From a virus, in the IMG/VR virus record IMGVR_UViG_3300011116_000391, positions 1 to 34,782 of that record: 34,782 nucleotides of DNA. One strand, given 5' to 3'. Under the pieces are notes generated by a model, which had not been told where the DNA came from, did not search any database, and worked only from the letters and a program-made list of their open reading frames with translations. The translations under genes were made by a program, and so were the position numbers. Numbering within the stretch: the first letter of the stretch is position 1; the number at the start of each line of letters is the position of its first letter. Shown piece after piece: positions 1-7,193 of this stretch.

Positions 1-127
1 TCGTCATCTTTGCTTTGAATATCTCGGCTCGCCTTAACATATCTTCAGTGTTGTACTGCTTGGTATTGGATAGGAATATCGCCAGTATCTTGTGCATATT
101 GTATATGATTTCATCGGATGTCTTTGA
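1..127. repeat. Left copy of the 127-bp terminal overlap
   Basis: These bases are identical to 34656-34782. An open reading frame continues without interruption through the repeat from 451 down to 34483, which is expected if the molecule is a circle cut open by the assembler. Exactly 127 bp is a common largest k-mer size, so an assembly overlap is more likely than a packaged terminal repeat. Confidence 0.95.
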
Positions 128-451
128 TAGCAGTTCCAAGTCGATATACTGCGCTAACTTCAACTTGTCCACCCTCATTTGCAGGTCGTATTTCACCCCA
201 TCGAACTTGATTTGTGTCGGTATGTGTTCAGCACTCGGCAAGGTCATTATAAACTGTAACTGCTCCATCATTGCGGCATAGTCCTCAATATCCACACTGC
301 CGATAATATCTTCACTCAACCCGGTTATGATAGATAGCATCTTGATGTCTTTTTCAAGTACAAGCGTGTCGGGTAGTTTGGTCAGTGCGTAGATTTCTTG
401 ATACTTGCCGATGTTGATGTCGCTCCAGTCGTTTGGTAGTGTTACTCTCAT
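1..451 (-). CDS. Tail assembly chaperone (G-like), N-terminal part, split by the contig break
   Basis: This is the first part of a 207-residue protein that starts at 451 and continues from 34655 to its stop at 34483. It begins MRVTLPNDWSDINIGKYQEI and is mostly helical by composition, with no membrane segment or enzyme motif. Size, position among late genes and a slippery T run with an overlapping -1 frame near its end suggest a siphovirus tail assembly chaperone that holds the tape measure protein and recruits tail tube subunits. The start ATG overlaps the TerL stop (ATGA), so the two are probably translationally coupled. The chaperone call is inferred mainly from architecture; residue similarity was not searched. 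Confidence 0.6.
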   Translation of the reverse strand, partial: MRVTLPNDWSDINIGKYQEIYALTKLPDTLVLEKDIKMLSIITGLSEDIIGSVDIEDYAAMMEQLQFIMTLPSAEHIPTQIKFDGVKYDLQMRVDKLKLAQYIDLELLSKTSDEIIYNMHKILAIFLSNTKQYNTEDMLRRAEIFKAKMT

Positions 452-1629
452 CTGAATAGAATTACTTTGTTTATGTGTTTGGTCAGTCTGCAATGGTTTG
501 CAAGGGCAAGGGCACACACGGTATCATCGTGCATCCCATCAGGTGCAGAATAGCGCACCCCTCGTGCTGAATAGCTGTACTCGAATGACTCCATTTCTTC
601 TTGCATTACCCCACTTAAAATAGAAACTTCCTGCTTTTGTACCGATGTCGCAAGTTCCAACATTATCTGCTGTTTGCTTTCACTGGTAAACTTAAACCCT
701 TGTGCGTTCGGGCATACTTTAACCAATTCTTCCACAATCGGGTCGCCAACACCCGTGCTGTCGATTAGTGCAGGTGTTGTGCCGATAAGCATTTTCAATA
801 TCGCTGTGGTGCTGCTCCAATCCTTTTGGAAGCGTTCAAAATATGCTATGCTGCCGTTCTCATTCAACCCAACGATGCAGGTGTAGTCACTTGACTTCGC
901 AAGGTCAACGCCGTAAAAGTGTACGTTTGTTGGGTTTACTTTCGCTTGTGACTGCTTTCTGATATAATCAACCCCGAATGGGTTGGCTGCATTCTCATTG
1001 AACATAGCCATATATTCTTGATTGAATGCTATTTCAGGCAAGTCATTGCGTGCTGCATCTATTTCTGATGATTCAATAAATGGGTTTGTGTATGTGCTCA
1101 TTTGCCAACTCGCCCAGTCTATATCGCCCTGACCTTTAACGAATAGCTTGTAAAAGTCGTTTTTGCCTTTAGGCGTAGATAAAAACCAAGCACTGCCCCT
1201 TAAATCGGTTAGCGTTGGTCTTATACTTTCAGTCCATAACGCCCATAAATTCTTTGCAAATGCCGCCTCATCAACTATGGCTACTTTATACTTGCGTGAG
1301 CGACCTGCAAAGGGGTTGTCCATTGTCCAAAAATCTATCCTGCCACCCGTAACAAGTTCGATAAATTGATTGTCGTGCTTTCTCGATATGGCAGGCTTTA
1401 ATAAGTTTTGCAGTTGAGTATATGTGTTTTCAAGTAGTTTATATGTCGGCGTGAAGTAACCACACGGATACTTTTTTTTCGCTGATGCAATTATCAATAA
1501 GTGTGCTGCAAGATAAGACTTACCCCAACGCCTGCCGCAATCAACTACGTTAAACCTGCGCCTATTCTTTACGATTTCATTCTGCGCTTGGTGTAATGTC
1601 GGGATCGTAACTACTGGTTGATTCATCAA
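448..1629 (-). CDS. terL: Terminase large subunit
   Basis: The DNA-packaging motor ATPase and headful or cos nuclease that docks on the portal. Of 393 residues, the N-terminal ATPase domain has a Walker A CGRRWGKS (31-38), a Walker B VAIVDEA (116-122) and a coupling motif STPKG (about 151). The C-terminal RNase H-like nuclease starts at YGVDLAKSSDYT, with Asp242 as the first metal ligand; later acidic residues occur in IDSTGVGDP and HDDTV. The protein is rather short for TerL but has both domains. It overlaps the small terminase by 53 nt and the chaperone gene by 4 nt. Two adjacent ATG codons (1629, 1626) could each start it. Confidence 0.93.
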   Translation of the reverse strand: MMNQPVVTIPTLHQAQNEIVKNRRRFNVVDCGRRWGKSYLAAHLLIIASAKKKYPCGYFTPTYKLLENTYTQLQNLLKPAISRKHDNQFIELVTGGRIDFWTMDNPFAGRSRKYKVAIVDEAAFAKNLWALWTESIRPTLTDLRGSAWFLSTPKGKNDFYKLFVKGQGDIDWASWQMSTYTNPFIESSEIDAARNDLPEIAFNQEYMAMFNENAANPFGVDYIRKQSQAKVNPTNVHFYGVDLAKSSDYTCIVGLNENGSIAYFERFQKDWSSTTAILKMLIGTTPALIDSTGVGDPIVEELVKVCPNAQGFKFTSESKQQIMLELATSVQKQEVSILSGVMQEEMESFEYSYSARGVRYSAPDGMHDDTVCALALANHCRLTKHINKVILFR

Positions 1630-2020
1630 CTATTTTAACGGTTATCTGCTTATCCCCTGATTCTTGCACCTTATCTGCCATACCTAATTGGCGTGCTATT
1701 AAATTCTCTTTGTATAGACCTACTGCCGCCCGATTGAAGTTGTGTGAGTAGATATTCTTTCTTATACGTGTAATGATGGTACGATATGCTTCGTATGAAC
1801 TATCTGTATTAGCTGAATAATGACCTAAATCCTGAATTATATCGTTATCTGCAAGCCAACATTCGAAACCCTCAAATGTCATCGGCTCTTTAACTTCTAA
1901 ATAGACTACCCCCAATTTAACGTGCGACTGCGGTATTTTTAATATTTGTAACGAATCTTGATATTTTTCAAATAACTCCCACAGTTGTTCAGGTGTTTTG
2001 ATGTATTTAGTCTTTGCCAT
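1577..2020 (-). CDS. terS: Terminase small subunit
   Basis: A 147-residue protein lying directly upstream of TerL and overlapping it by 53 nt, the usual place of the DNA-recognising terminase subunit. It has a KEPMTFEGFECWL segment and a basic YRTIITRIRKNIYSHNF helix followed by ALxKENLIARQLG-like sequence, a pattern I associate with small terminases of Bacteroidota phages. The acidic, disordered C-terminus ends in PDITPSAE. It follows the FkbM methyltransferase gene, overlapping its end by 14 nt, so packaging genes seem to be transcribed together with the glycan genes. Name from context and segment pattern. Confidence 0.7.
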   Translation of the reverse strand: MAKTKYIKTPEQLWELFEKYQDSLQILKIPQSHVKLGVVYLEVKEPMTFEGFECWLADNDIIQDLGHYSANTDSSYEAYRTIITRIRKNIYSHNFNRAAVGLYKENLIARQLGMADKVQESGDKQITVKIVDESTSSYDPDITPSAE

Positions 2021-2576
2021 AAATAAAGTTGTAGTCTGTTAAATGTAATAATTTATACCCATTACGCACAATGTGGTTCAAAAGTTCAAGATTGTATTTG
2101 CCCAGTGTGTTATATTCTGCAATGATCAATCTCGGCTCATCGTATTTCAACAATTCGGTTATGATGTCGTATTCCATCCCCTCAACGTCGATGCTGACTA
2201 AATCAAAGTGCTTCCAATGCTGCATCAGGTCTTTTACCGATATGCACGGCACGATGTCATTGCCGCCTATTTTCCCAATTTCAGGTATGCTGTTGAATTC
2301 AAATCCTATCGTTCCCGTATGTGTTGCCGTTACTGCTTTCTTTATTCGATTGCGACCCGTTGCTGCGTAGCTGTTATCATATACCGGGTTCGGCTCATAA
2401 CAAACCCCTGACCAGTTCGGCAGGCTATCCAATACCCTTGTGTTGCTGTTGACTTCTGCATCTGCCGCCCCGATGTCCAAGTACGTGTATGTGTCGTTGC
2501 TAAATAGCGTTGAATAGTTGTCCATCAACCATTTATCTTCGCCACGTTGTGAATGATATTTAATACTGCGCTCCAT
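2007..2576 (-). CDS. FkbM-type SAM-dependent methyltransferase
   Basis: Probably O-methylates a sugar or similar small group. The SAM-binding motif YLDIGAADAEVNSNT is followed by CYEPNP (acidic ribose-binding turn) and LVSIDVEGMEYDIITELLKY, the FkbM signature. The N-terminal SQRGEDKWL is also typical. I chose the ATG at 2576 (189 residues), which overlaps the upstream glycosyltransferase by 17 nt; an ATG at 2618 would add 14 basic residues. It ends the run of sugar genes and overlaps the small terminase. The substrate is not visible from sequence; in this context a phage-made glycan is the likely acceptor. Confidence 0.85.
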   Translation of the reverse strand: MERSIKYHSQRGEDKWLMDNYSTLFSNDTYTYLDIGAADAEVNSNTRVLDSLPNWSGVCYEPNPVYDNSYAATGRNRIKKAVTATHTGTIGFEFNSIPEIGKIGGNDIVPCISVKDLMQHWKHFDLVSIDVEGMEYDIITELLKYDEPRLIIAEYNTLGKYNLELLNHIVRNGYKLLHLTDYNFIYGKD

Positions 2577-3285
2577 TATGAAAGGGTATAATCGTTTCGT
2601 CAATGTGTTTCGCTTCAACGGACTTATCTACAAAGTGCCGTTCGCCTTTCCATATCAGATGCCAGTCAAAGCAATAGTTCGGGTCATCGCTTTGTAAATG
2701 CCCAAGCGTGCAATGCCTGCCACGTCTGAAACGTAATACCTCAAATGCGTTCCTGCTGATTAGACAAAAGCCTATGTTTGCGTGGTCGCATTCGATTAGG
2801 TTCGGTGCTATTTCTTTGATGCCGTACTGATGCCCGAATATATATTCTGCTCCCTTGTGTTCGTTTCTGCCCCTTACATAACCGCCTATGATCTGCTTAT
2901 TGCGTGAAAGTAATTGCGTGATGGTGTTGCTCGGTATGACCATATCAGTATCGACAAATAGAATGTAGTCAGCTTGTAGGTCGATTGCTGCATCTATGCT
3001 TCGGTTGCGCCCCTCACATATCGGCACCAGTCGTGCTTGGTCTTGGTCGTATGTAGGTTTCTTCCACCAAGTGCTTTCGTAGTTCCAAAAGTCAAAATGT
3101 GTTTTTATCGCATTGTCCTGCGTGAAGTCAATCAACGGCTGAAAGTTTGCTTTGTCTTTCGTTTCTACGTTGTGATAAACTTCGTAATTGTCGTATGACA
3201 GTGAATATACCGATTGCAGGCAGTTCATCTGATTGTGTGCCTTTCGGTCACAATGTAGAATGCAGACTAATACTTTTGGATTCAT
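2560..3285 (-). CDS. Glycosyltransferase, GT-A fold
   Basis: A 241-residue protein with an N-terminal nucleotide-binding strand KVLVCILHCDRK, an EGRNRSIDAA stretch and a DTD metal/nucleotide site at residues 112-114 (ILFVDTDMVIP). A later GGYVRGR and DPNYCFDWHLIWKG complete an Anp1/GT2-like pattern. No membrane segments, so cytoplasmic. It overlaps the epimerase upstream (38 nt) and the methyltransferase downstream, indicating one operon that makes and transfers a sugar. The donor sugar and acceptor cannot be read from the sequence. Confidence 0.82.
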   Translation of the reverse strand: MNPKVLVCILHCDRKAHNQMNCLQSVYSLSYDNYEVYHNVETKDKANFQPLIDFTQDNAIKTHFDFWNYESTWWKKPTYDQDQARLVPICEGRNRSIDAAIDLQADYILFVDTDMVIPSNTITQLLSRNKQIIGGYVRGRNEHKGAEYIFGHQYGIKEIAPNLIECDHANIGFCLISRNAFEVLRFRRGRHCTLGHLQSDDPNYCFDWHLIWKGERHFVDKSVEAKHIDETIIPFHNGAQY

Positions 3286-4183
3286 TTAGTTTGATGTTTA
3301 TTCCTTGTTCTAATGTTACGGTCGGCAGGTAATATTTAAGCAGTTCGGTTTCGTCGCCGCATCGGTATGCAGGTCCAGTCGGCTTGGTTATGTCGGTTTT
3401 GATATACGGCGTTTGCCCCCACATCTGTTCGTGTGCCATCGTTGCCAGTTCAATGAATGATGTCGGTATGCCCGTGCATAGGTTTATTGCATTCGCTTTC
3501 GTTCGTTCCTCACTTAATATCATTGTCGCATTGACGATGTCTGATATGTGAATGAAGTCACGTACTTGGTTGCCGTTCCCCCATATTTCAATAGGGTGCT
3601 GCTTTTCAACTACACGCTTGATGATGCTCGGGAATGGATAGGTTAAGTCCTGCATCAGCCCATAGCCGCTGAATGGTCGAAGTACGGTGACCTTTTTATC
3701 GTATTCGATATGCAAGCGATGTGCTATCATTTCACCCGTTAATTTAACCCACCCATATGTCATATCAGGCTGCCTGATGTCGTATAGGTCAATGTCCACT
3801 TCTTTTAACTTATATACTGATTCCTGCAAGTGTATCGGATATGCGGCTGAACTGCTGAAATATATAATGCGTGTATGCTTCGGGCAAGACTTTACCCAGT
3901 TGAAGAATTCTGCATCGATGGATAGGTCTGATGCGACTGCTATCTGATTTTTTTCAAGGTTCAGGCGACCGCCAACCACTGCTGCACAATGAATGATTAG
4001 GTCGAATTTAGGCTTTATGATTGCAAATAACTTCCTGCAATCGGTTTCGTAATATTTATCCCAATAGTTGTGCGTTTCTTTCACGATGTCGTTTGCGTGA
4101 ACTTCCCACCCCTCTTGTTTCAGGTATTGACAGAAGTACCTACCTACGAAGCCGCTTGCTCCCGTTAATAGCGCTTTTTTCAT
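3248..4183 (-). CDS. NAD-dependent sugar epimerase/dehydratase (extended SDR)
   Basis: Acts on a nucleotide-activated sugar, with NAD(P) as cofactor. The Rossmann motif GASGFVG is at residues 8-14, the catalytic serine region YFSSSAAYP around 108-116, and the YxxxK pair at Tyr143/Lys147 (YGWVK). VLRPFSGYG and WGNGNQVRDFIHISD match the substrate-binding part of GDP-fucose synthase or UDP-glucose 4-epimerase relatives. At 311 residues it is full length. It supplies a sugar donor, presumably to the glycosyltransferase encoded next. The product sugar is unknown. Confidence 0.9.
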   Translation of the reverse strand: MKKALLTGASGFVGRYFCQYLKQEGWEVHANDIVKETHNYWDKYYETDCRKLFAIIKPKFDLIIHCAAVVGGRLNLEKNQIAVASDLSIDAEFFNWVKSCPKHTRIIYFSSSAAYPIHLQESVYKLKEVDIDLYDIRQPDMTYGWVKLTGEMIAHRLHIEYDKKVTVLRPFSGYGLMQDLTYPFPSIIKRVVEKQHPIEIWGNGNQVRDFIHISDIVNATMILSEERTKANAINLCTGIPTSFIELATMAHEQMWGQTPYIKTDITKPTGPAYRCGDETELLKYYLPTVTLEQGINIKLNESKSISLHSTL

Positions 4184-4409
4184 ATATCGTGTAGTTTGTT
4201 TGTTCGTATAACCGCTTCATCATATCCTGCACACAAGATGGGCAAGATAGGTCAGGCGGCGGCATTGTGCTGAATATCTCAACGTGTACCGATAGCATCG
4301 TCATCAGGTGCGACTGCGACTGATTATCGCCTGCCACAAATCCTGCTATTCGCCACGTGTTGTATGTCGTGAACGCTGACTTTAATCGTTCGTATTGTGA
4401 TTGGTTCAT
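4140..4409 (-). CDS. Unknown 89-residue protein with CPSC motif
   Basis: Start chosen at 4409, where ATG overlaps the stop of the upstream membrane-protein gene (ATGA); a longer frame to 4463 would lie deep inside that gene. The protein contains a PPPDLSCPSCVQDMM segment, in which the CxxC could bind metal or be redox active. No other domain is recognised. It overlaps the start of the epimerase gene by 44 nt. A function linked to the neighbouring CxxC membrane protein or to the sugar genes is possible but only positional. Confidence 0.6.
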   Translation of the reverse strand: MNQSQYERLKSAFTTYNTWRIAGFVAGDNQSQSHLMTMLSVHVEIFSTMPPPDLSCPSCVQDMMKRLYEQTNYTIYEKSAINGSKRLRR

Positions 4410-4669
4410 TGTTTGGTTATGTATTTTGAAATCAGATACCCTGCGAACATCGAAGTGAAGCACAAAGGTATTAATATTTGCAATGATATATTAAACATTA
4501 CGCCCTGCATTAGGCATATCCAAAAAGATAGACACTTAGTGCAATCGAATGGCTTTAACCTCTTGATGTTAAAAAACCATTTGAACGTCTGCACTACGTT
4601 GCTGACCGGGTAGATTGCCGCCGCTATGAACGGTGAAAGTATCAATATCCATTCACGATGAAGTTCCAT
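4406..4669 (-). CDS. Small membrane protein, DUF1360-like
   Basis: An 87-residue protein with about three hydrophobic segments (ILILSPFIAAAIYP; LSFWICLMQGVMFNI; LIPLCFTSMFAGYLI). Between the first two lies KPFDCTKCLSFW, resembling the L-x-C-x-x-C-x-x-F-W motif of DUF1360 membrane proteins found in phages and bacteria. Its function is unknown. It overlaps the end of the sigma/glycosyltransferase gene by 28 nt and is coupled to the CPSC protein by ATGA. It may sit in the inner membrane. Confidence 0.65.
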   Translation of the reverse strand: MELHREWILILSPFIAAAIYPVSNVVQTFKWFFNIKRLKPFDCTKCLSFWICLMQGVMFNISLQILIPLCFTSMFAGYLISKYITKQ

Positions 4670-6342
4670 AGCTGTACCCTTTTTTTGTTTACCGTGTCGA
4701 TGTGAAATTTTACTTTCACTGATTCATATAAGGCTTCGCCATACTCTTGTCGCATTGCAGGGGATTCAATAAGTCGCTTCATCTGTTTGTACCAGTCTTT
4801 GTGATTTTTGTGCGAATCGACCGCCACAAAGTTACTGCCGTTGTAATGCGGTGAATAAGGTAATATGTTTGAAACGATGCAAGGCTTTTTTTTGAACCCT
4901 GCTTCTGCAAGTTTCAATGGCGACTTACATCGGTTGAACTCATTGTCTTTTAGCGGAACAAGGCATATATCCATCTCATCAAGTATGTACCCATAGTTGA
5001 ATACGTCTTTGCCCCATATACGCTTGTAGCGTTCGTTAGTGGTTATTGCGGCAGGCTCAAACTTCTTTAACTCTGCTTTGTATTCATCACTGCAACACGT
5101 GTATCGGTCGGATAAGATTAGTTCGTATTTATATGATTCCTGCATCTGCATCGGCGTTGGTACTTCAATCAGTTTGCCATCTTCACCTATCTGCAAGTGC
5201 TTTTGACCATTGCTGAACCCCCCATATACAACCTGATACTTGCCTTTCATATTGTCATCTTGATGCAGTCTGTGTATGCAGTTGTCCATTAATGACAAGT
5301 CAGGTAAATGACAAATGCCGCCTTGCCACCCTACCCGAACCAATTCCGATGGCGTTGCCGTGCTTGACCATTGCGGCTGTTCAGGGTTGATTGCGTTCGG
5401 CAGTACTTCAATATTCGGGTTGTAGTTGCGTAGCTTGTCAGCAAGATATGTCGTTGTAGTCGTGATATAATCTGCCGCCCTTATCGTGTCAACAATCATA
5501 TTGCTGTATTCCTTTTTGAACGTATCATACAATACGTGGTCGTGTGGCAATATCCAATAGTCATCAATGTCATATAAGACCTTGCAACCTGCTTTCTTTG
5601 CCCGTTCAATGATTGTAACCGGATTCGTGAATCGGGATGCCTGCCTCGTGATTACCAACAACTGATAGTCTTTGAAAAACTGCTCCGTTGCATCTTCTAT
5701 GTTGTTGATTAGCGTGATGTCGATGTGCTTGTAGTTCTCGCCGATATGGTAGGCAGGAATAAGACTGCGATGGTATTCAACGCCGCCCTCTGGCACATTG
5801 CGAAGCATCAGTACCTTATACGGTTGATTGTTCATATATTCTTTGATTTGTTGTTTGCTTTTCTTTAGGCTGAAGTGTATAGCCGAAATGGGGATGCCTG
5901 TTTCTTTGTGCAGCTTTCGTATTGAACCTTCTGCGACATAGTGCTGCAATATGCGTGCATCGTAGGGGTATTTCCCTTTGCTTGATTGCTGCTTTTCTTG
6001 TTCTTTGATGTACTCTTCGAGCGTGGCTTCATCGTATTGATTTGTTTCGTCAAAGGTAATGATATTTGTATGCTTGTCGGTCAGTTCATCGTGCAGGTGC
6101 TTTCTGTATTTGTAGTTGAATGTGCTACGTGGACTATTCCACATTGTCATCGTGATGCGCACTGCAAACCACTTGATGTTGTTCGCTCCCTGCTGTTCGA
6201 TTGCGTTCAGCTTCTTTTTGTCGTATTCAAGCAGGCATATAAGTACTTCCTGATATAGGTCGTCAGTAAGGCAGTGGTTGTTCGTTATCTTTTTACAGAT
6301 TTTTTTTAGTTCATCGCCCGTGTATAAGTCTTGAAACGTCAT
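4642..6342 (-). CDS. Sigma-factor-like domain fused to a glycosyltransferase
   Basis: A single 566-residue frame with two unrelated parts. Residues 1-169 resemble a sigma-70-like protein: NNHCLTDDLYQEVLICLLEYD looks like region 2 and YVAEGSIRKLHKETGIPISAI (about 135-155) is a region-4-like helix-turn-helix. From Met170 (NNQPYKVLMLRNVPEGG) to the end the protein looks like a group 1 (GT-B) glycosyltransferase, with YDIDDYWILP, VLPNAINPEQP and a C-terminal CKSPLKLAEAGFKKKPCI segment typical of the donor-binding half. An internal start at Met170 (5835) could give the glycosyltransferase alone. It overlaps RuvC upstream by ATGA. Stand-alone versions of both halves are what I would expect; the fusion is unusual. 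Confidence 0.8.
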   Translation of the reverse strand: MTFQDLYTGDELKKICKKITNNHCLTDDLYQEVLICLLEYDKKKLNAIEQQGANNIKWFAVRITMTMWNSPRSTFNYKYRKHLHDELTDKHTNIITFDETNQYDEATLEEYIKEQEKQQSSKGKYPYDARILQHYVAEGSIRKLHKETGIPISAIHFSLKKSKQQIKEYMNNQPYKVLMLRNVPEGGVEYHRSLIPAYHIGENYKHIDITLINNIEDATEQFFKDYQLLVITRQASRFTNPVTIIERAKKAGCKVLYDIDDYWILPHDHVLYDTFKKEYSNMIVDTIRAADYITTTTTYLADKLRNYNPNIEVLPNAINPEQPQWSSTATPSELVRVGWQGGICHLPDLSLMDNCIHRLHQDDNMKGKYQVVYGGFSNGQKHLQIGEDGKLIEVPTPMQMQESYKYELILSDRYTCCSDEYKAELKKFEPAAITTNERYKRIWGKDVFNYGYILDEMDICLVPLKDNEFNRCKSPLKLAEAGFKKKPCIVSNILPYSPHYNGSNFVAVDSHKNHKDWYKQMKRLIESPAMRQEYGEALYESVKVKFHIDTVNKKRVQLWNFIVNGY

Positions 6343-6776
6343 AAGCCATACACTAACATTGCCGCATCTCGCAGTTCCTGATTGGTTCGCTTGTCATACC
6401 CGGTTAGCTTCTTGAACATTACCGCATCGACCTTTGACTTTTTCGGCACGATTAGTTTATACTGATAGTTGTTGCGGATGCAGTACTGTTCAATCAATTT
6501 GCCCGTTGCGTGGTTCTCGCCCACGTTCTTGGCTATCTTTTGCGATACGACATTATTGCCTGCGTGCCAGTTACTTTTTTTGTTCATCCACCCTGCTTCA
6601 ATATGCGTGATTGTCCTGCGTGTCTTATAGCTTTCATTCAGGATGTCAAGCACATCAAAGAATGAAGCGTTTATCAACTGCATCTTGTCTTGTGCGTAGC
6701 GGTCATAAATGCATAACCCCGACTTATCAAGGTCAGGGTCAATGCCGATATACAATATGTGATTGATGTACGTCAA
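6339..6776 (-). CDS. RuvC-like Holliday junction resolvase
   Basis: A 145-residue RNase H-fold nuclease. The first catalytic aspartate is in YIGIDPDLDKSG (Asp13), the glutamate in THIEAGW (Glu60), and the C-terminal acidic residue in ELRDAAMLVYG (Asp137). It probably resolves branched DNA before packaging. No ATG precedes the first active-site strand; the likely start is the TTG at 6776, overlapping the stop of the upstream exported-protein gene (TTGA). Lies just before the sigma/glycosyltransferase gene, with ATGA overlap. Confidence 0.8.
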   Translation of the reverse strand: MTYINHILYIGIDPDLDKSGLCIYDRYAQDKMQLINASFFDVLDILNESYKTRRTITHIEAGWMNKKSNWHAGNNVVSQKIAKNVGENHATGKLIEQYCIRNNYQYKLIVPKKSKVDAVMFKKLTGYDKRTNQELRDAAMLVYGL

Positions 6777-7192
6777 TCGATGATTAACACTTCTTTAGGC
6801 TTGCGTATGAAGTTGTATTTGCCATCGTATGAATCAAGTATATAGATTTCATCGCTGCCATCCATTTGCAGGTTGCCGTGTATCCTGCCCGTGCCATCCA
6901 TATTGATGTTCAAACGTGCCTTTACGGTCAACCCCGTGATGGTGAAGCTACGCACATATTCTGTGTCGTGTACAAGGTTCATCTTCAACTTGGTTGCCTT
7001 TGTGAATAGTTTTCCATCGTGAAATTCGATGTCCAACGTGTCGCCATCTATTGCATCAGATAACTGGTCAAATGACGTTCCCCTGATGATGATTTTGTCT
7101 GCCATCTTAATCTGTGCGGATGCGTTAATAGTTATGCAGAATGTCAATCCGATTAGGTATATTCTGCTGATTAGGTATGCAAGTGTTTTCAT
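6773..7192 (-). CDS. Small exported protein of unknown function
   Basis: The 139-residue product begins with a basic, then hydrophobic segment (IYLIGLTFCITINASA) and a probable signal peptidase I site NASA|Q, so it is likely exported to the periplasm. The mature part (about 110 residues) is beta-rich by composition and soluble, with no recognised motif. It starts 1 nt after the stop of the metalloprotease, which has the same SA|Q-type signal, so the two are probably made together. A role as partner or inhibitor of the protease is conceivable but not shown. Confidence 0.7.
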   Translation of the reverse strand: MKTLAYLISRIYLIGLTFCITINASAQIKMADKIIIRGTSFDQLSDAIDGDTLDIEFHDGKLFTKATKLKMNLVHDTEYVRSFTITGLTVKARLNINMDGTGRIHGNLQMDGSDEIYILDSYDGKYNFIRKPKEVLIID

Positions 7193-7193
7193 A

